In this document: piece after piece, positions 1 through 10,005 of the stretch
Position numbering within the stretch: position 1 is the first letter of the stretch
Layout of the letters: each line of letters begins with the position of its first letter
DNA from: Mycolicibacterium litorale
GTDB taxonomy: Bacteria; Actinomycetota; Actinomycetes; Mycobacteriales; Mycobacteriaceae
Direction: 5' to 3'
Assembly: GCA_002007745.1 (NCBI GenBank)
Contig: CP019882.1
Location: 2,914,001 to 2,978,000 of the forward strand
DNA: 64,000 bases
Notes under the pieces: model-generated
The model's database searches: none
What the model saw: only the letters and a program-made list of their open reading frames with translations
What the model was told of the DNA's origin: nothing
Program-made: the position numbers and the translations under genes

Positions 1-2
1 CC

Positions 3-683
3 TCAGGCCGGCTGGTTGACGCGCAGCTGCTCGCGCACCCAGTCCAGCACCGCGGAGGCGGCCGGATCTTCGGTCAGGGAGATCAGCACGGTGGGCCGGC
101 CCTCACGGACCTTGGCCGCGTCGCGGCGCATCACGTCCAGGTCGGCACCGACCAGCGGCGCCAGATCGGTCTTGTTGACCACCAGCAGGTCCGAGAACGT
201 CACTCCCGGTCCGCCTTTGCGTGGCACCTTGTCGCCGCCGGCGACGTCGACGACGAAGATCTGCACGTCGATCAGCCCCGAGGAGAACGTCGCGGTCAGG
301 TTGTCCCCGCCCGACTCGACCAGGATCAGGTCCAGCTGGTCGTGTCCTGCGATCAGGTCGTCGATGGCGTCGAGGTTGGCGGTGATGTCGTCGCGGATCG
401 CGGTGTGCGGGCAGCCGCCGGTCTGCACGGCCGCGATCCGGTCGTCGGGCAGCACCGCGTGGCGGCGCAGGAAGTCGGCGTCCTCGGTGGTGTAGATGTC
501 GTTGGTCAGCACCGCCAGTGACAACTCGTCGCGCAGCTGCCGGCAGAGGGCAGCCACCAGCGCGGTCTTCCCGGAGCCGACCGGGCCTCCGATACCGATG
601 CGCAGCGGCTCGCCCGGCTGCCGAACCCGCCGGGGCCGGTCGGCGTGGGTGTGCGGTTGACCATCAATGAAATGCGGTGGCAT
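3..683 (-). CDS. ureG: Urease accessory GTPase UreG
   Basis: SIMIBI-class GTPase that powers delivery of nickel to the urease active site in the cytoplasm, working with UreF and UreD/UreH. The P-loop [10 protein letters not shown] lies near residues 32-41, with the UreG-type motifs ESGGDN (metal/GTP region) and VVNKTDLA (base recognition) further on. I chose the ATG at 683 because the protein then begins MPPHFIDG with a histidine-bearing N-terminus, is 226 aa (M. tuberculosis UreG is about 224) and has an AGAGG ribosome site; a longer frame to 746 would run into ureF. It follows ureF by 10 bases in the operon ureABCFG; ureD is expected just left of base 1. Confident call. Confidence 0.95.
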   Translation of the reverse strand: MPPHFIDGQPHTHADRPRRVRQPGEPLRIGIGGPVGSGKTALVAALCRQLRDELSLAVLTNDIYTTEDADFLRRHAVLPDDRIAAVQTGGCPHTAIRDDITANLDAIDDLIAGHDQLDLILVESGGDNLTATFSSGLIDVQIFVVDVAGGDKVPRKGGPGVTFSDLLVVNKTDLAPLVGADLDVMRRDAAKVREGRPTVLISLTEDPAASAVLDWVREQLRVNQPA

Positions 684-693
684 GAAACCTCTT

Positions 694-1364
694 TCAGGAG
701 ACGAACAGTGGACGCTCGCGCCGGGCGTGGCGCTGGGCCAGCTCATCGAGCAACGGATCGGACAGGTCAGCAGGGCCGGTGAGTGCTTCCCGGGCGGTCT
801 GTTCGCACAGCGGCGCCAAGGCGAAGGTCAAAGCCGCGACATCGGCGGGGTCCAGCGCCAGCAGCCGCTGAGCGGCGGTGGCGGTGCCGGTCATCGTGGT
901 GTAGACGACTGACAGCGCGGTCTGGTCGGGCTCCAGTCCGCTCACCTCACCAACGCGGCCGATGGCCACCGCCAGGTGCGGGCGGGGTCCGAGGGCGTCC
1001 CAGCCGGGCTCGGGCGCCGGCCATACCCGACGGGCCAGCCGCAGCAGTCCCCGGCCCTGAGCCCGGGACGCCTGCCGCGCCGCGGGTGACGGTGTGCGGG
1101 CGTCGGTTTCGGCGTCGGCGTCGGCGGGGGTGAGATCACCGCGGTGCACGGCGGCGGCGAGCGAGGCCGTCACCAGCCCGCTGGTGCGGATCCGCCGGCG
1201 CAGGTACGCGTCCAGTGTCGCGAGGTCCACGACGCGCCGGCTGGTCACCGCCTCCTCCGCTCCACCGGAGTGCACATGTCCCCCGGTCGGCAGCCGCGAG
1301 TCGGCCAGGGTGAGAAGGGTGGACAGCGACGCGGGCGAGCGAAGCGACGGGAAAGGTGACGCCA

Positions 1365-1365
<1 letters not shown>
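694..1365 (-). CDS. ureF: Urease accessory protein UreF
   Basis: UreF binds the UreD-apourease complex and checks the GTPase activity of UreG during nickel insertion. The protein (223 aa from the ATG at 1365) has the UreF hallmark near its N-terminus, [16 protein letters not shown], followed by the all-alpha, alanine-rich body typical of the family. The ATG shares its first base with the last base of the ureC stop (TGATG), so translation is probably coupled to ureC. A longer frame to 1422 lies inside ureC and is rejected. UreF is the least conserved urease accessory protein, but position and motif leave little doubt. Confidence 0.93.
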
Positions 1366-3098
<1,733 letters not shown>

Positions 3099-3123
3099 TG
3101 GTTGTCTCTCTTCGCGCAAGCGC

Positions 3124-3441
3124 TCATCGGCCGCTATCCAGCTTTCGGGGTGGGTTCAGGCTCAGGCCATGCACTTCCCGGGTGCCGGCGAGCGGCACCA
3201 ACCGAACGCGCTGCGCCACTCCGGGTTCGAAGCGCACCGCGGTGCCGGCCGGGATGTCGAACCGGTGACCGTGGGCGGCCGTGCGATCGAACGACAGCGC
3301 CGCATTGGCCTGCGGCAGATGGACATGGCTGCCGACCTGCACCGGCCGGTCGCCGGTGTTGACGATCTCCAGCTCGAGGCGCGGCGCGCCGGCGTTGATT
3401 TCGATCTCGCCGTCGGCGAGCAGGAATTCTCCGGGAATCAT
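3124..3441 (-). CDS. ureB: Urease subunit beta UreB
   Basis: Small structural subunit (105 aa) of the urease (alpha-beta-gamma)3 complex. It opens with the family signature [16 protein letters not shown], contains the [14 protein letters not shown] segment common to all UreB proteins, and the [24 protein letters not shown] core. Here beta and gamma are separate genes, as in other mycobacteria. The ATG at 3441 follows ureA closely and the stop lies 25 bases ahead of ureC. Confidence 0.96.
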   Translation of the reverse strand: MIPGEFLLADGEIEINAGAPRLELEIVNTGDRPVQVGSHVHLPQANAALSFDRTAAHGHRFDIPAGTAVRFEPGVAQRVRLVPLAGTREVHGLSLNPPRKLDSGR

Positions 3442-3456
3442 GATGTCTGGCGTCGC

Positions 3457-3759
3457 CTAGGGAATCGGGTGATGGACGGTGACCAACTTGGTGCCGTCCG
3501 GGAAGGTGGCCTCGACCTGCACGTCGTGCAGCATCTCGGGCACGCCTTCCATCACGTCCGCGCGGGTGAGCACTTCGCGTCCGGTGACCATCAGCTCGGC
3601 GACGGTGCGCCCGTCCCGGGCGCCCTCGAGGACATGGTCGGTGATCAACGCCACCGCCTCGGGATGGTTGAGGCGCAGCCCTCGCGCCTGCCGGCGTCGC
3701 GCGAGGTCGGCGGCGTAGGAGATCAACAGCCGGTCGGTTTCATGCGGTGACAGTCGCAT
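3457..3759 (-). CDS. ureA: Urease subunit gamma UreA
   Basis: Gamma subunit of urease (100 aa from the ATG at 3759, matching M. tuberculosis UreA). It starts [13 protein letters not shown] and shows the typical [21 protein letters not shown] helix and the C-terminal VTVHHPIP. An in-frame upstream start at 3777 is less likely because family members begin at MxLSPxE. First gene of the urease operon; only 51 bases separate it from the thioesterase gene upstream, so the two may be co-transcribed. Confidence 0.96.
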   Translation of the reverse strand: MRLSPHETDRLLISYAADLARRRQARGLRLNHPEAVALITDHVLEGARDGRTVAELMVTGREVLTRADVMEGVPEMLHDVQVEATFPDGTKLVTVHHPIP

Positions 3760-3810
3760 AGTGCGCGATCCTGCCACGGCCGGACGGGATCAGCAGGACG
3801 GCCACACTGC

Positions 3811-4230
3811 CTACTGCTGCGCCTCGAGGTTCTGCAGGCGCACCTGACCGCGGGCGACCAGCCGGTCTTGGTCGTCGCGGATGGTCACCAACCACAGCTG
3901 CTGGCGGCGGCCGCGGTGCACCGGCTCGGCGACACCGTGGACGGTGCCCTGCGAGATGGCCCGCAGGAAGTCGGTGTTGTTGTTGACCCCCACGACATTG
4001 CCGCCGCCGTTGGCCGACAGCCAGACGTAGGCCGCGGAGCTGGCCATCGACTCGACCATGGCGCAGTAGACGCCGCCGTGGACGATGCCCATCGGCTGCA
4101 GCAGCTTCGGCGCGACATCGAGGTGCGCCTTGGCGCCGTCGGGGGTCAGCTCGGTGAACACCAGACCGATCTGGTTGTCGAACGGGGCGGAGAAGTCGAT
4201 CTGATCAGTCGGCGACGGCTCGGATTCCAC
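3811..4230 (-). CDS. PaaI-type hotdog-fold thioesterase (Rv1847-like)
   Basis: Single hotdog-domain protein of 139 aa, homologous by sequence and position to M. tuberculosis Rv1847. The core shows the PaaI/4HBT features: the helix segment IVHGGVYCAMVESMAS with the HGG motif, then NNNTDFLR and the C-terminal strand LVARGQVRLQN. Family members hydrolyse acyl-CoA thioesters; the substrate here cannot be told from sequence. Two GTG codons (4230 and 4248) could start it; 4230 gives the length closest to the homologue. It lies 75 bases after the terminator of the MrsI-like RNA and just upstream of ureA. Confidence 0.85.
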   Translation of the reverse strand: MESEPSPTDQIDFSAPFDNQIGLVFTELTPDGAKAHLDVAPKLLQPMGIVHGGVYCAMVESMASSAAYVWLSANGGGNVVGVNNNTDFLRAISQGTVHGVAEPVHRGRRQQLWLVTIRDDQDRLVARGQVRLQNLEAQQ

Positions 4231-4305
4231 GCATCTGTGTCTACACACCCTCGGTGTCGGATCACCGGCCGGGGTCGGTGCCGACCCGAGGTGGACGTCG
4301 GCGCG

Positions 4306-4345
4306 AAAAGAAGGACGGGCCCCGCGTCGATCGCGGGGCCCGTCC
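4306..4345 (-). terminator. Intrinsic terminator of the MrsI-like RNA
   Basis: A perfect 14-bp stem, GGACGGGCCCCGCG at 4345-4332 pairing with CGCGGGGCCCGTCC at 4326-4313, closes a 5-nt loop and is followed by TTCTTTT at 4312-4306 on the minus strand. On the plus strand no T-run follows, so the element is directional. Confidence 0.85.
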
Positions 4346-4405
4346 TCGGGATGGACCGGGGGTCTCTGCAGCCCTCAGGACTCCGGCTCGGTCCGTTCGC
4401 TTCGT
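4306..4405 (-). ncRNA. mrsI: MrsI-like iron-responsive small RNA
   Basis: No protein is encoded here, but the minus strand carries a complete small-RNA unit of about 100 nt. A promoter with -35 TTGTAA (4440-4435) and -10 TAGTCT (4417-4412), 17 bases apart, is overlain by an IdeR-like palindrome. After a start near 4405 there is a stem GGACCG/CGGTCC (4394-4389 with 4358-4353), then a strong intrinsic terminator. In M. tuberculosis the IdeR-controlled small RNA MrsI (ncRv11846) lies between Rv1846c (blaI) and Rv1847, which is this interval. MrsI is known to repress mRNAs of non-essential iron-using proteins under iron limitation. Identity rests on synteny and architecture; I did not align the RNA. 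Confidence 0.78.
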
Positions 4406-4409
4406 GCTA

Positions 4410-5165
4410 TCAGACTAGGCAAGGCTTGCCTAACTTACAAGACCTTCGTCCCGGCGCGTCCAATGCGCGCACCGGCAGCCCGAACCCGGTGAATGCGTCG
4501 AGAACAGCCTGGCCGCGTCGCATGCAGATCAGCTCTCCGGTGCCGGTCAGCAGCGGGACCTGAGTAGCGGTGATGACCACCGCCGACCCGACCATCTGCC
4601 ACATCCCCGACGTTGTGAGCGCGCCGTGGCTGAGCTCCTGCAGGCGCGCGAAGATCGGTTCGAGCGAGCGATGGCAACGGTGCGCCGTCCAGGTGGCCAA
4701 GGCGAGTTCGTTGGGCAGTCGGACCACATCGCTGGTCGCGGCGTCGTCCGGCAGCACGCGCAAGGTCGGGTCCACCACCGCCGCCCAGTCGATCGCCCCT
4801 TCGGAGTCGACGTGCATCCACAGGTTGCCGGGTCCCGCATCCCAGGCCCGCCCTTCCAGGACGAACAGGGTCACCACCCGACCGAGAACGGCGTGGGTGA
4901 AGGTGGCGGCCAGCTGTTGGGCGACCGCCCGCCGGTTCCCGAGCTCGGTCGCGGCGGACTCGAACATGTCGTCCAGCCGGCCGGTCGTCGTCACCGACTC
5001 CAGTGACCACCAGCGTCGCCGGGAGATGTCGGCCATCACGGCGACGCCGTGCACCCGGGGACAGTCCGGGCTCAGCCGGCGCAACCGACGGCTGGATTCG
5101 TGCAAAGGCAGGATGCGGCGAATCGTCATGCTGTCGATCAGCGGGTCCACCACGGCTGTGGTCAC
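4410..5165 (-). CDS. FhuF-like iron-regulated protein, probable ferric/siderophore reductase family
   Basis: A 251-aa protein starting at the GTG at 5165, chosen because a GGAGG site sits just ahead and an iron box lies about 20 bases upstream. The body (EGRAWDAGPGNLWMHVDSEG, then DWAAVVDPTLR) and the basic end resemble FhuF-like proteins of mycobacteria, which reduce ferric siderophores in the cytoplasm. FhuF-type enzymes normally end in a CC-x10-C-x2-C [2Fe-2S] ligand motif; here only RRSC and one later cysteine (KPCLV) remain before the stop. The last codons are embedded in the promoter of the downstream small RNA, so the cluster may have been lost. Family assignment is moderate; iron regulation is well supported by the box. 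Confidence 0.6.
   Translation of the reverse strand: MTTAVVDPLIDSMTIRRILPLHESSRRLRRLSPDCPRVHGVAVMADISRRRWWSLESVTTTGRLDDMFESAATELGNRRAVAQQLAATFTHAVLGRVVTLFVLEGRAWDAGPGNLWMHVDSEGAIDWAAVVDPTLRVLPDDAATSDVVRLPNELALATWTAHRCHRSLEPIFARLQELSHGALTTSGMWQMVGSAVVITATQVPLLTGTGELICMRRGQAVLDAFTGFGLPVRALDAPGRRSCKLGKPCLV
4412..4440 (-). promoter_or_regulatory. Promoter with IdeR-like iron box for the small RNA
   Basis: TTGTAA (4440-4435) and TAGTCT (4417-4412) are spaced 17 bases apart. Between and overlapping them, at 4433-4415 on the minus strand, is TTAGGCAAGCCTTGCCTAG, whose two 9-base halves match as an inverted repeat in 8 of 9 positions. It keeps the outer TTAGG/CCTA and central AG-CT of the IdeR/DtxR consensus, with differences in the inner positions. 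Such placement would repress transcription when iron is replete. The box also contains the last codons of the FhuF-like gene. Confidence 0.7.
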
Positions 5166-5184
5166 GGCACCTCCTCCAGTAGAG

Positions 5185-5203
5185 TTAGGTAAGCCTAACC
5201 ATA
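5185..5203 (-). promoter_or_regulatory. IdeR-like iron box upstream of the FhuF-like gene
   Basis: On the minus strand the 19-mer TATGGTTAGGCTTACCTAA matches the IdeR consensus TTAGGTTAGGCTAACCTAA at 16 of 19 positions. It lies 20 bases upstream of the GTG start at 5165, in the usual place for iron-dependent repression by IdeR. Confidence 0.8.
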
Positions 5204-5349
5204 AAGAACCGCAGCCAGTACAGCCTTGCCTTATGTGAGTGCTGTCACAGCACAGAGGGAGGTTCGATCGTTGGCCTGCGCATTCGTGTCGAGGCTGCGC
5301 GAGGCGGGAACACCGCGGGTGTCGCGGGGAGTTAACCCACCACGTTGGA

Positions 5350-5390
5350 TACGACGCTCGGTAGTAACCGGGAGTACCCTTTGATGTACT
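5350..5390. promoter_or_regulatory. Candidate BlaI operators upstream of blaI
   Basis: Two inverted repeats lie just ahead of blaI: TACGAC-N5-GTAGTA at 5350-5366 (5 of 6 positions symmetric) and AGTAC-N8-GTACT at 5373-5390 (perfect). BlaI/MecI repressors bind TAC/GTA-rich dyads and usually control their own gene, so autoregulation is a reasonable inference. The assignment is by pattern only. Confidence 0.45.
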
Positions 5391-5409
5391 GCAACGGAGA
5401 TGAACGGAT

Positions 5410-5826
5410 ATGCCCAAGTTGACTCGTCTCGGCGAACTCGAACGCGCGGTGATGGACCATCTGTGGGCCGCTGGCGAGCCGCTGACGGTGCGCCAGGTCC
5501 ACGAGGCCCTCTGCGCCGAGCGTGACCTCGCCTACACCACCGTGATGACGGTGCTGCAGCGGTTGGCGCGCAAGAATCTGGTCTCGCAGATCCGTGATGA
5601 CCGGGCACACCAGTACGCACCGGTGCACGGCCGGGACGAACTGGTCGCCGGCCTGATGGTCGACGCTCTGGACCAGGCCGCCGACACGGGCAGCCGGCAG
5701 GCCGCGCTGGTGCACTTCGTGGAGCGCGTCGGCGTCGACGAGGTCGACGCATTGCGCCGTGCGCTGGCCGAATTGGAGGCGAAACACCGTTCAACCTGGC
5801 CCACTGGCGGCGCGCCGGAGGCCTGA
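5410..5826 (+). CDS. blaI: BlaI/MecI-family transcriptional repressor (Rv1846c-like)
   Basis: Winged-helix repressor of 138 aa, equivalent to M. tuberculosis BlaI (Rv1846c). The N-terminal helix-turn-helix region (LTRLGELERAVMDHLW, LTVRQVHEAL, YTTVMTVLQRLARKNL) is typical of the family, followed by a dimerisation domain. BlaI homologues are released from DNA by cleavage after beta-lactam exposure. It lies 14 bases upstream of a membrane M56 peptidase gene, the expected partner. Control through dyads at 5350-5390 is likely. Confidence 0.93.
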   Translation: MPKLTRLGELERAVMDHLWAAGEPLTVRQVHEALCAERDLAYTTVMTVLQRLARKNLVSQIRDDRAHQYAPVHGRDELVAGLMVDALDQAADTGSRQAALVHFVERVGVDEVDALRRALAELEAKHRSTWPTGGAPEA

Positions 5827-5840
5827 GGGAAAATGGCAGC

Positions 5841-6767
5841 GTGTCCGCGCTGGCCTTCACTCTCCTCGCCCTGACGCTGGTCGGCCCCGTGCCGGCCGTG
5901 CTGGCGCGGGCGTCGTGGCCGATGCGCGCTCCGCGGGCGGCCATCGTGCTGTGGCAGTCCATCGCCGTGGCCGCCGTCCTCTCCGCCTTCAGCGCCGGCT
6001 TGGCCATCGCCAGCCGGTTGTTCGCCCCCGGCCCCGACGGCCGCCCCACTGCCACCGTGACCAGCGAAATCGCGGCATTGGGCTGGCCGCTGTGGCTGGC
6101 CTATGTCTCGGTCTTCGCGATCACGCTGTTGATTGGAGCCCGCCTGCTGGTCGCCGGCGTCCAGGTGGCCGTCGCGACCCGCCGCCGCCGGGCGCACCAC
6201 CGGATGGTGGTCGACCTGCTCGGGGACAGTCGGCAAGGAATGAGTGGCCTGCGCGTCCTGCAGGTGGACGAGCCGCTGGCGTACTGCCTGCCGGGCGTAC
6301 GCAGCCGGGTCGTGCTCAGCCAGGGCACCCTCTCGGCGCTCACCGACACCGAATTGGTGGCGATCCTCAGCCACGAGCGCGCACACCTGCGGGCCCGCCA
6401 CGACCTGGTGCTGGAGGCCTTCATCGCGGTGCACACCGCCTTCCCCCGGTTCGTCCGTAGCGGCAGCGCGCTGGCCGCGGTCCGGTTACTCGTCGAAATG
6501 CTCGCCGACGATGCCGCCGTCCGCACCGCCGGCCCCGCTCCCCTGGCCCGCGCCCTGGTGGCCTGCGCGTCGGGCCACACGCCGTCGGGAGCCCTGGCCG
6601 CAGGCGGGCCCACGACGGTGATCCGGGTGCGCAGGCTGTGTGGCCAGCCGAACAGCCTGCTGTTGTCCCTGGCTGCGTATGTGGCCGCCGCCGCGGTACT
6701 GGTGGTGCCCACACTGGCCGTCGCGGTGCCCTGGCTGACCGAGTTGCATCGGCTGTTTCTGTTCTGA
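5841..6767 (+). CDS. M56-family membrane zinc metallopeptidase (Rv1845c-like, BlaR1-like without sensor)
   Basis: Integral membrane protein of 308 aa with a GTG start. Hydrophobic segments are visible near residues 1-20, 33-55, 75-100 and at the C-terminus (about 275-300). The zinc-peptidase motif HERAH lies in ILSHERAHLRARHD, preceded by the conserved ALTDTELVAILSHE region of BlaR1/MecR1 peptidases. The extracellular penicillin-binding sensor domain of BlaR1 is absent, as in the mycobacterial homologue Rv1845c, so the activating signal is unclear. Its place in one transcript with blaI suggests it cleaves or inactivates BlaI. Confidence 0.9.
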   Translation: MSALAFTLLALTLVGPVPAVLARASWPMRAPRAAIVLWQSIAVAAVLSAFSAGLAIASRLFAPGPDGRPTATVTSEIAALGWPLWLAYVSVFAITLLIGARLLVAGVQVAVATRRRRAHHRMVVDLLGDSRQGMSGLRVLQVDEPLAYCLPGVRSRVVLSQGTLSALTDTELVAILSHERAHLRARHDLVLEAFIAVHTAFPRFVRSGSALAAVRLLVEMLADDAAVRTAGPAPLARALVACASGHTPSGALAAGGPTTVIRVRRLCGQPNSLLLSLAAYVAAAAVLVVPTLAVAVPWLTELHRLFLF

Positions 6768-6809
6768 AATATCTGTGCCACAACAAAATCCACAATTGAA
6801 AGGCGCGTG

Positions 6810-8272
6810 ATGAGCTCATCGCAGACGGACAGCACGAACGGAACCGCGCAGATCGGTGTCACCGGAATGGCGGTGATGGGCTCCAACATCGCGCGCAACT
6901 TCGCCCACCACGGCTACACCGTCGCACTGCACAACCGCTCCGTCGCCAAGACCGACGCCGTGCTCGCCGAGCACGGCTCCGAGGGCAGGTTCGTCCGCAC
7001 CGAGACCATGGCCGAATTCGCCGCCGCGCTGGAGAAGCCTCGCCGCGCGCTGATCATGGTCAAAGCCGGTGACCCGACCGACGCCGTGATCAACGAACTG
7101 TGCGAGGTCTTCGAACCGGGCGACATCATCATCGACGGCGGTAACGCGCTCTACACCGACACCATCCGACGGGAGAAAGCGGTGCGTGAACGCGGCCTGC
7201 ACTTCGTCGGCGCCGGCATCTCCGGCGGCGAGGAGGGCGCTCTGAACGGCCCGTCGATCATGCCTGGGGGCCGGCCGAGTCCTACAAGAGCCTCGGCCCG
7301 CTGCTCGAGGAGATCTCCGCCCATGTCGACGGCGTCCCGTGCTGCACCCACATCGGCCCGGACGGCGCCGGCCATTTCGTGAAGATGGTGCACAACGGCA
7401 TCGAATACTCCGACATGCAACTCATCGGCGAGGCCTACCAACTGCTGCGCGACGCCCTGGGACTGAGCGCCCCACAGATCGCCGAGGTGTTCGCCGACTG
7501 GAACTCCGGTGACCTGGACAGCTACCTGATCGAGATCACCGCCGAGGTTCTGCGCCAGACCGACGCCAAGACCGGCAAGCCGCTGGTCGACGTGATCCTC
7601 GATGAAGCCGAGCAGAAGGGCACCGGTCGCTGGACGGTCAAGTCCGCGTTGGACCTCGGGGTGCCGGTGACCGGTATCGCCGAGGCCGTTTTCGCCCGGG
7701 CGCTGTCCGGGTCGGTCGCCCAACGTAAGGCCACCACCGGACTGGCCTCCGGCAATCTCGGTGAACGACCCACCGACGCAACGCAATTCATCGACGACGT
7801 CAGCAAGGCGCTGTACGCGTCGAAGATCATCGCCTACGCGCAGGGCTTCAACCAGATCCAGGCGGGCAGCGCCGAATACAACTGGGGCATCAAGCCCGGT
7901 GACATGGCGAGGATCTGGCGCGGTGGCTGTATCATCCGGGCCAAATTCCTCAACCGGATCACGGAGGCCTTCGACGAGAACGCCGAGCTGGCCACGTTGA
8001 TCGCGGCGCCGTACTTCCGCGAGGCCGTCGAGGCCGGCATCGACAGCTGGCGTCGCGTCGTGGTCAAGGCCACCGAGCTGGGCATCCCGATCCCCGGCTT
8101 CGCCTCCGCGCTGTCCTACTACGACGCGCTGCGCACCGAGCGGCTGCCCGCAGCGCTCACCCAGGGCCTGCGCGACTTCTTCGGCGCGCACACCTACGGG
8201 CGCATCGACGCCGACCCCGCGGCTCGCTTCCACACGCTGTGGAGCGGCGACCGCACCGAGATCGAGGCCTGA
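6810..8272 (+). pseudogene. gnd: 6-phosphogluconate dehydrogenase Gnd1, frameshifted (probable sequencing error)
   Basis: Decarboxylating 6-phosphogluconate dehydrogenase of the oxidative pentose phosphate pathway, which yields ribulose 5-phosphate and NAD(P)H. The N-terminal part has the dinucleotide motif VTGMAVMGSNIARN and the substrate loop SGGEEGALNGPS; the second part begins in another frame with the catalytic KMVHNGIEYSDM segment and continues to a normal end. The break is at the G5C2 run 7266-7272, where one missing C would restore PGGPAESYK. With one base added, the gene from ATG 6810 (ribosome site GAAAGG) is 487 aa, the usual length. No other damage is visible, so this is more likely an assembly error than a dead gene. 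Confidence 0.92.
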
Positions 8273-8283
8273 GGCATCGCCGA

Positions 8284-8333
8284 CAGTAACGCCGCGGCGG
8301 CCTTCGAGCGGATTCGCCGCCGTGGCGTTACTG
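8284..8333. terminator. Long inverted repeat between gnd and guaB1
   Basis: CAGTAACGCCGCGGCGGC at 8284-8301 pairs with 8316-8333 across a 14-base loop, 18 pairs with one G-U-type mismatch. It sits right after the gnd stop, where a terminator is expected. No T-run follows on either strand, so it would be a mycobacterial type without a U-tract. Confidence 0.55.
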
Positions 8334-8347
8334 CCGCGGCCAACTAG

Positions 8348-9793
<1,446 letters not shown>

Positions 9794-9817
9794 AACAGGA
9801 GCCGTCGGCGCAGCCGC

Positions 9818-9823
9818 TACGAT
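9818..9823 (+). promoter_or_regulatory. Candidate -10 element ahead of the small ORF and CNNM genes
   Basis: TACGAT fits the mycobacterial -10 pattern TANNNT and lies about 36 bases upstream of the small ORF at 9859. It follows the guaB1 stop by 25 bases, so the following genes may have their own promoter. No convincing -35 is seen. Confidence 0.4.
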
Positions 9824-9858
9824 GGGGTCTGTTCTGCCCCAACGAGGAAAGGGATCGC

Positions 9859-10005
9859 GTGCCGCAGGCACCCGTCGAGGCCCCCGTGGAGCGGGCTGCC
9901 CCGGGCGAGCGGCCGGCTGACGAAGCCGACGCCGAACCTTCCACTAGTCGGCCGGGCACACGGCCCGGCAGCATGACGAGATCAGCCCCGGTGATGGCGC
10001 GATGA
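9859..10005 (+). CDS. Small proline/alanine/glutamate-rich ORF (48 aa) coupled to the CNNM gene
   Basis: A GTG-initiated frame of 48 codons preceded by a strong ribosome site GAGGAAAGG with 6-bp spacing. The product is hydrophilic and rich in Pro, Ala, Glu and Arg (it starts [17 protein letters not shown]), with no recognisable domain. Its stop overlaps the ATG of the CNNM gene by 4 bases (ATGA at 10002-10005), so translation of the two should be coupled. It could be a true small protein or a regulatory leader peptide; proline-rich leaders control Mg2+ transport genes in enteric bacteria, but that parallel is inference. Not a known family to me. Confidence 0.45.
   Translation: MPQAPVEAPVERAAPGERPADEADAEPSTSRPGTRPGSMTRSAPVMAR

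Noticed and set aside
4313..4345. The hairpin as a bidirectional terminator between convergent genes
   Set aside because: Genes on both sides are on the minus strand and only that strand has the T-run, so it ends the small RNA rather than a plus-strand transcript.
5166..5417. N-terminal extension of the FhuF-like protein towards 5417
   Set aside because: The added part covers the iron box and the divergent blaI promoter and has no protein-like composition; GTG 5165 with GGAGG is the natural start.
6810..8272. gnd as a true pseudogene
   Set aside because: One base in a homopolymer is the only defect, and six other genes show the same kind of break; loss of a central enzyme with no further decay is unlikely.
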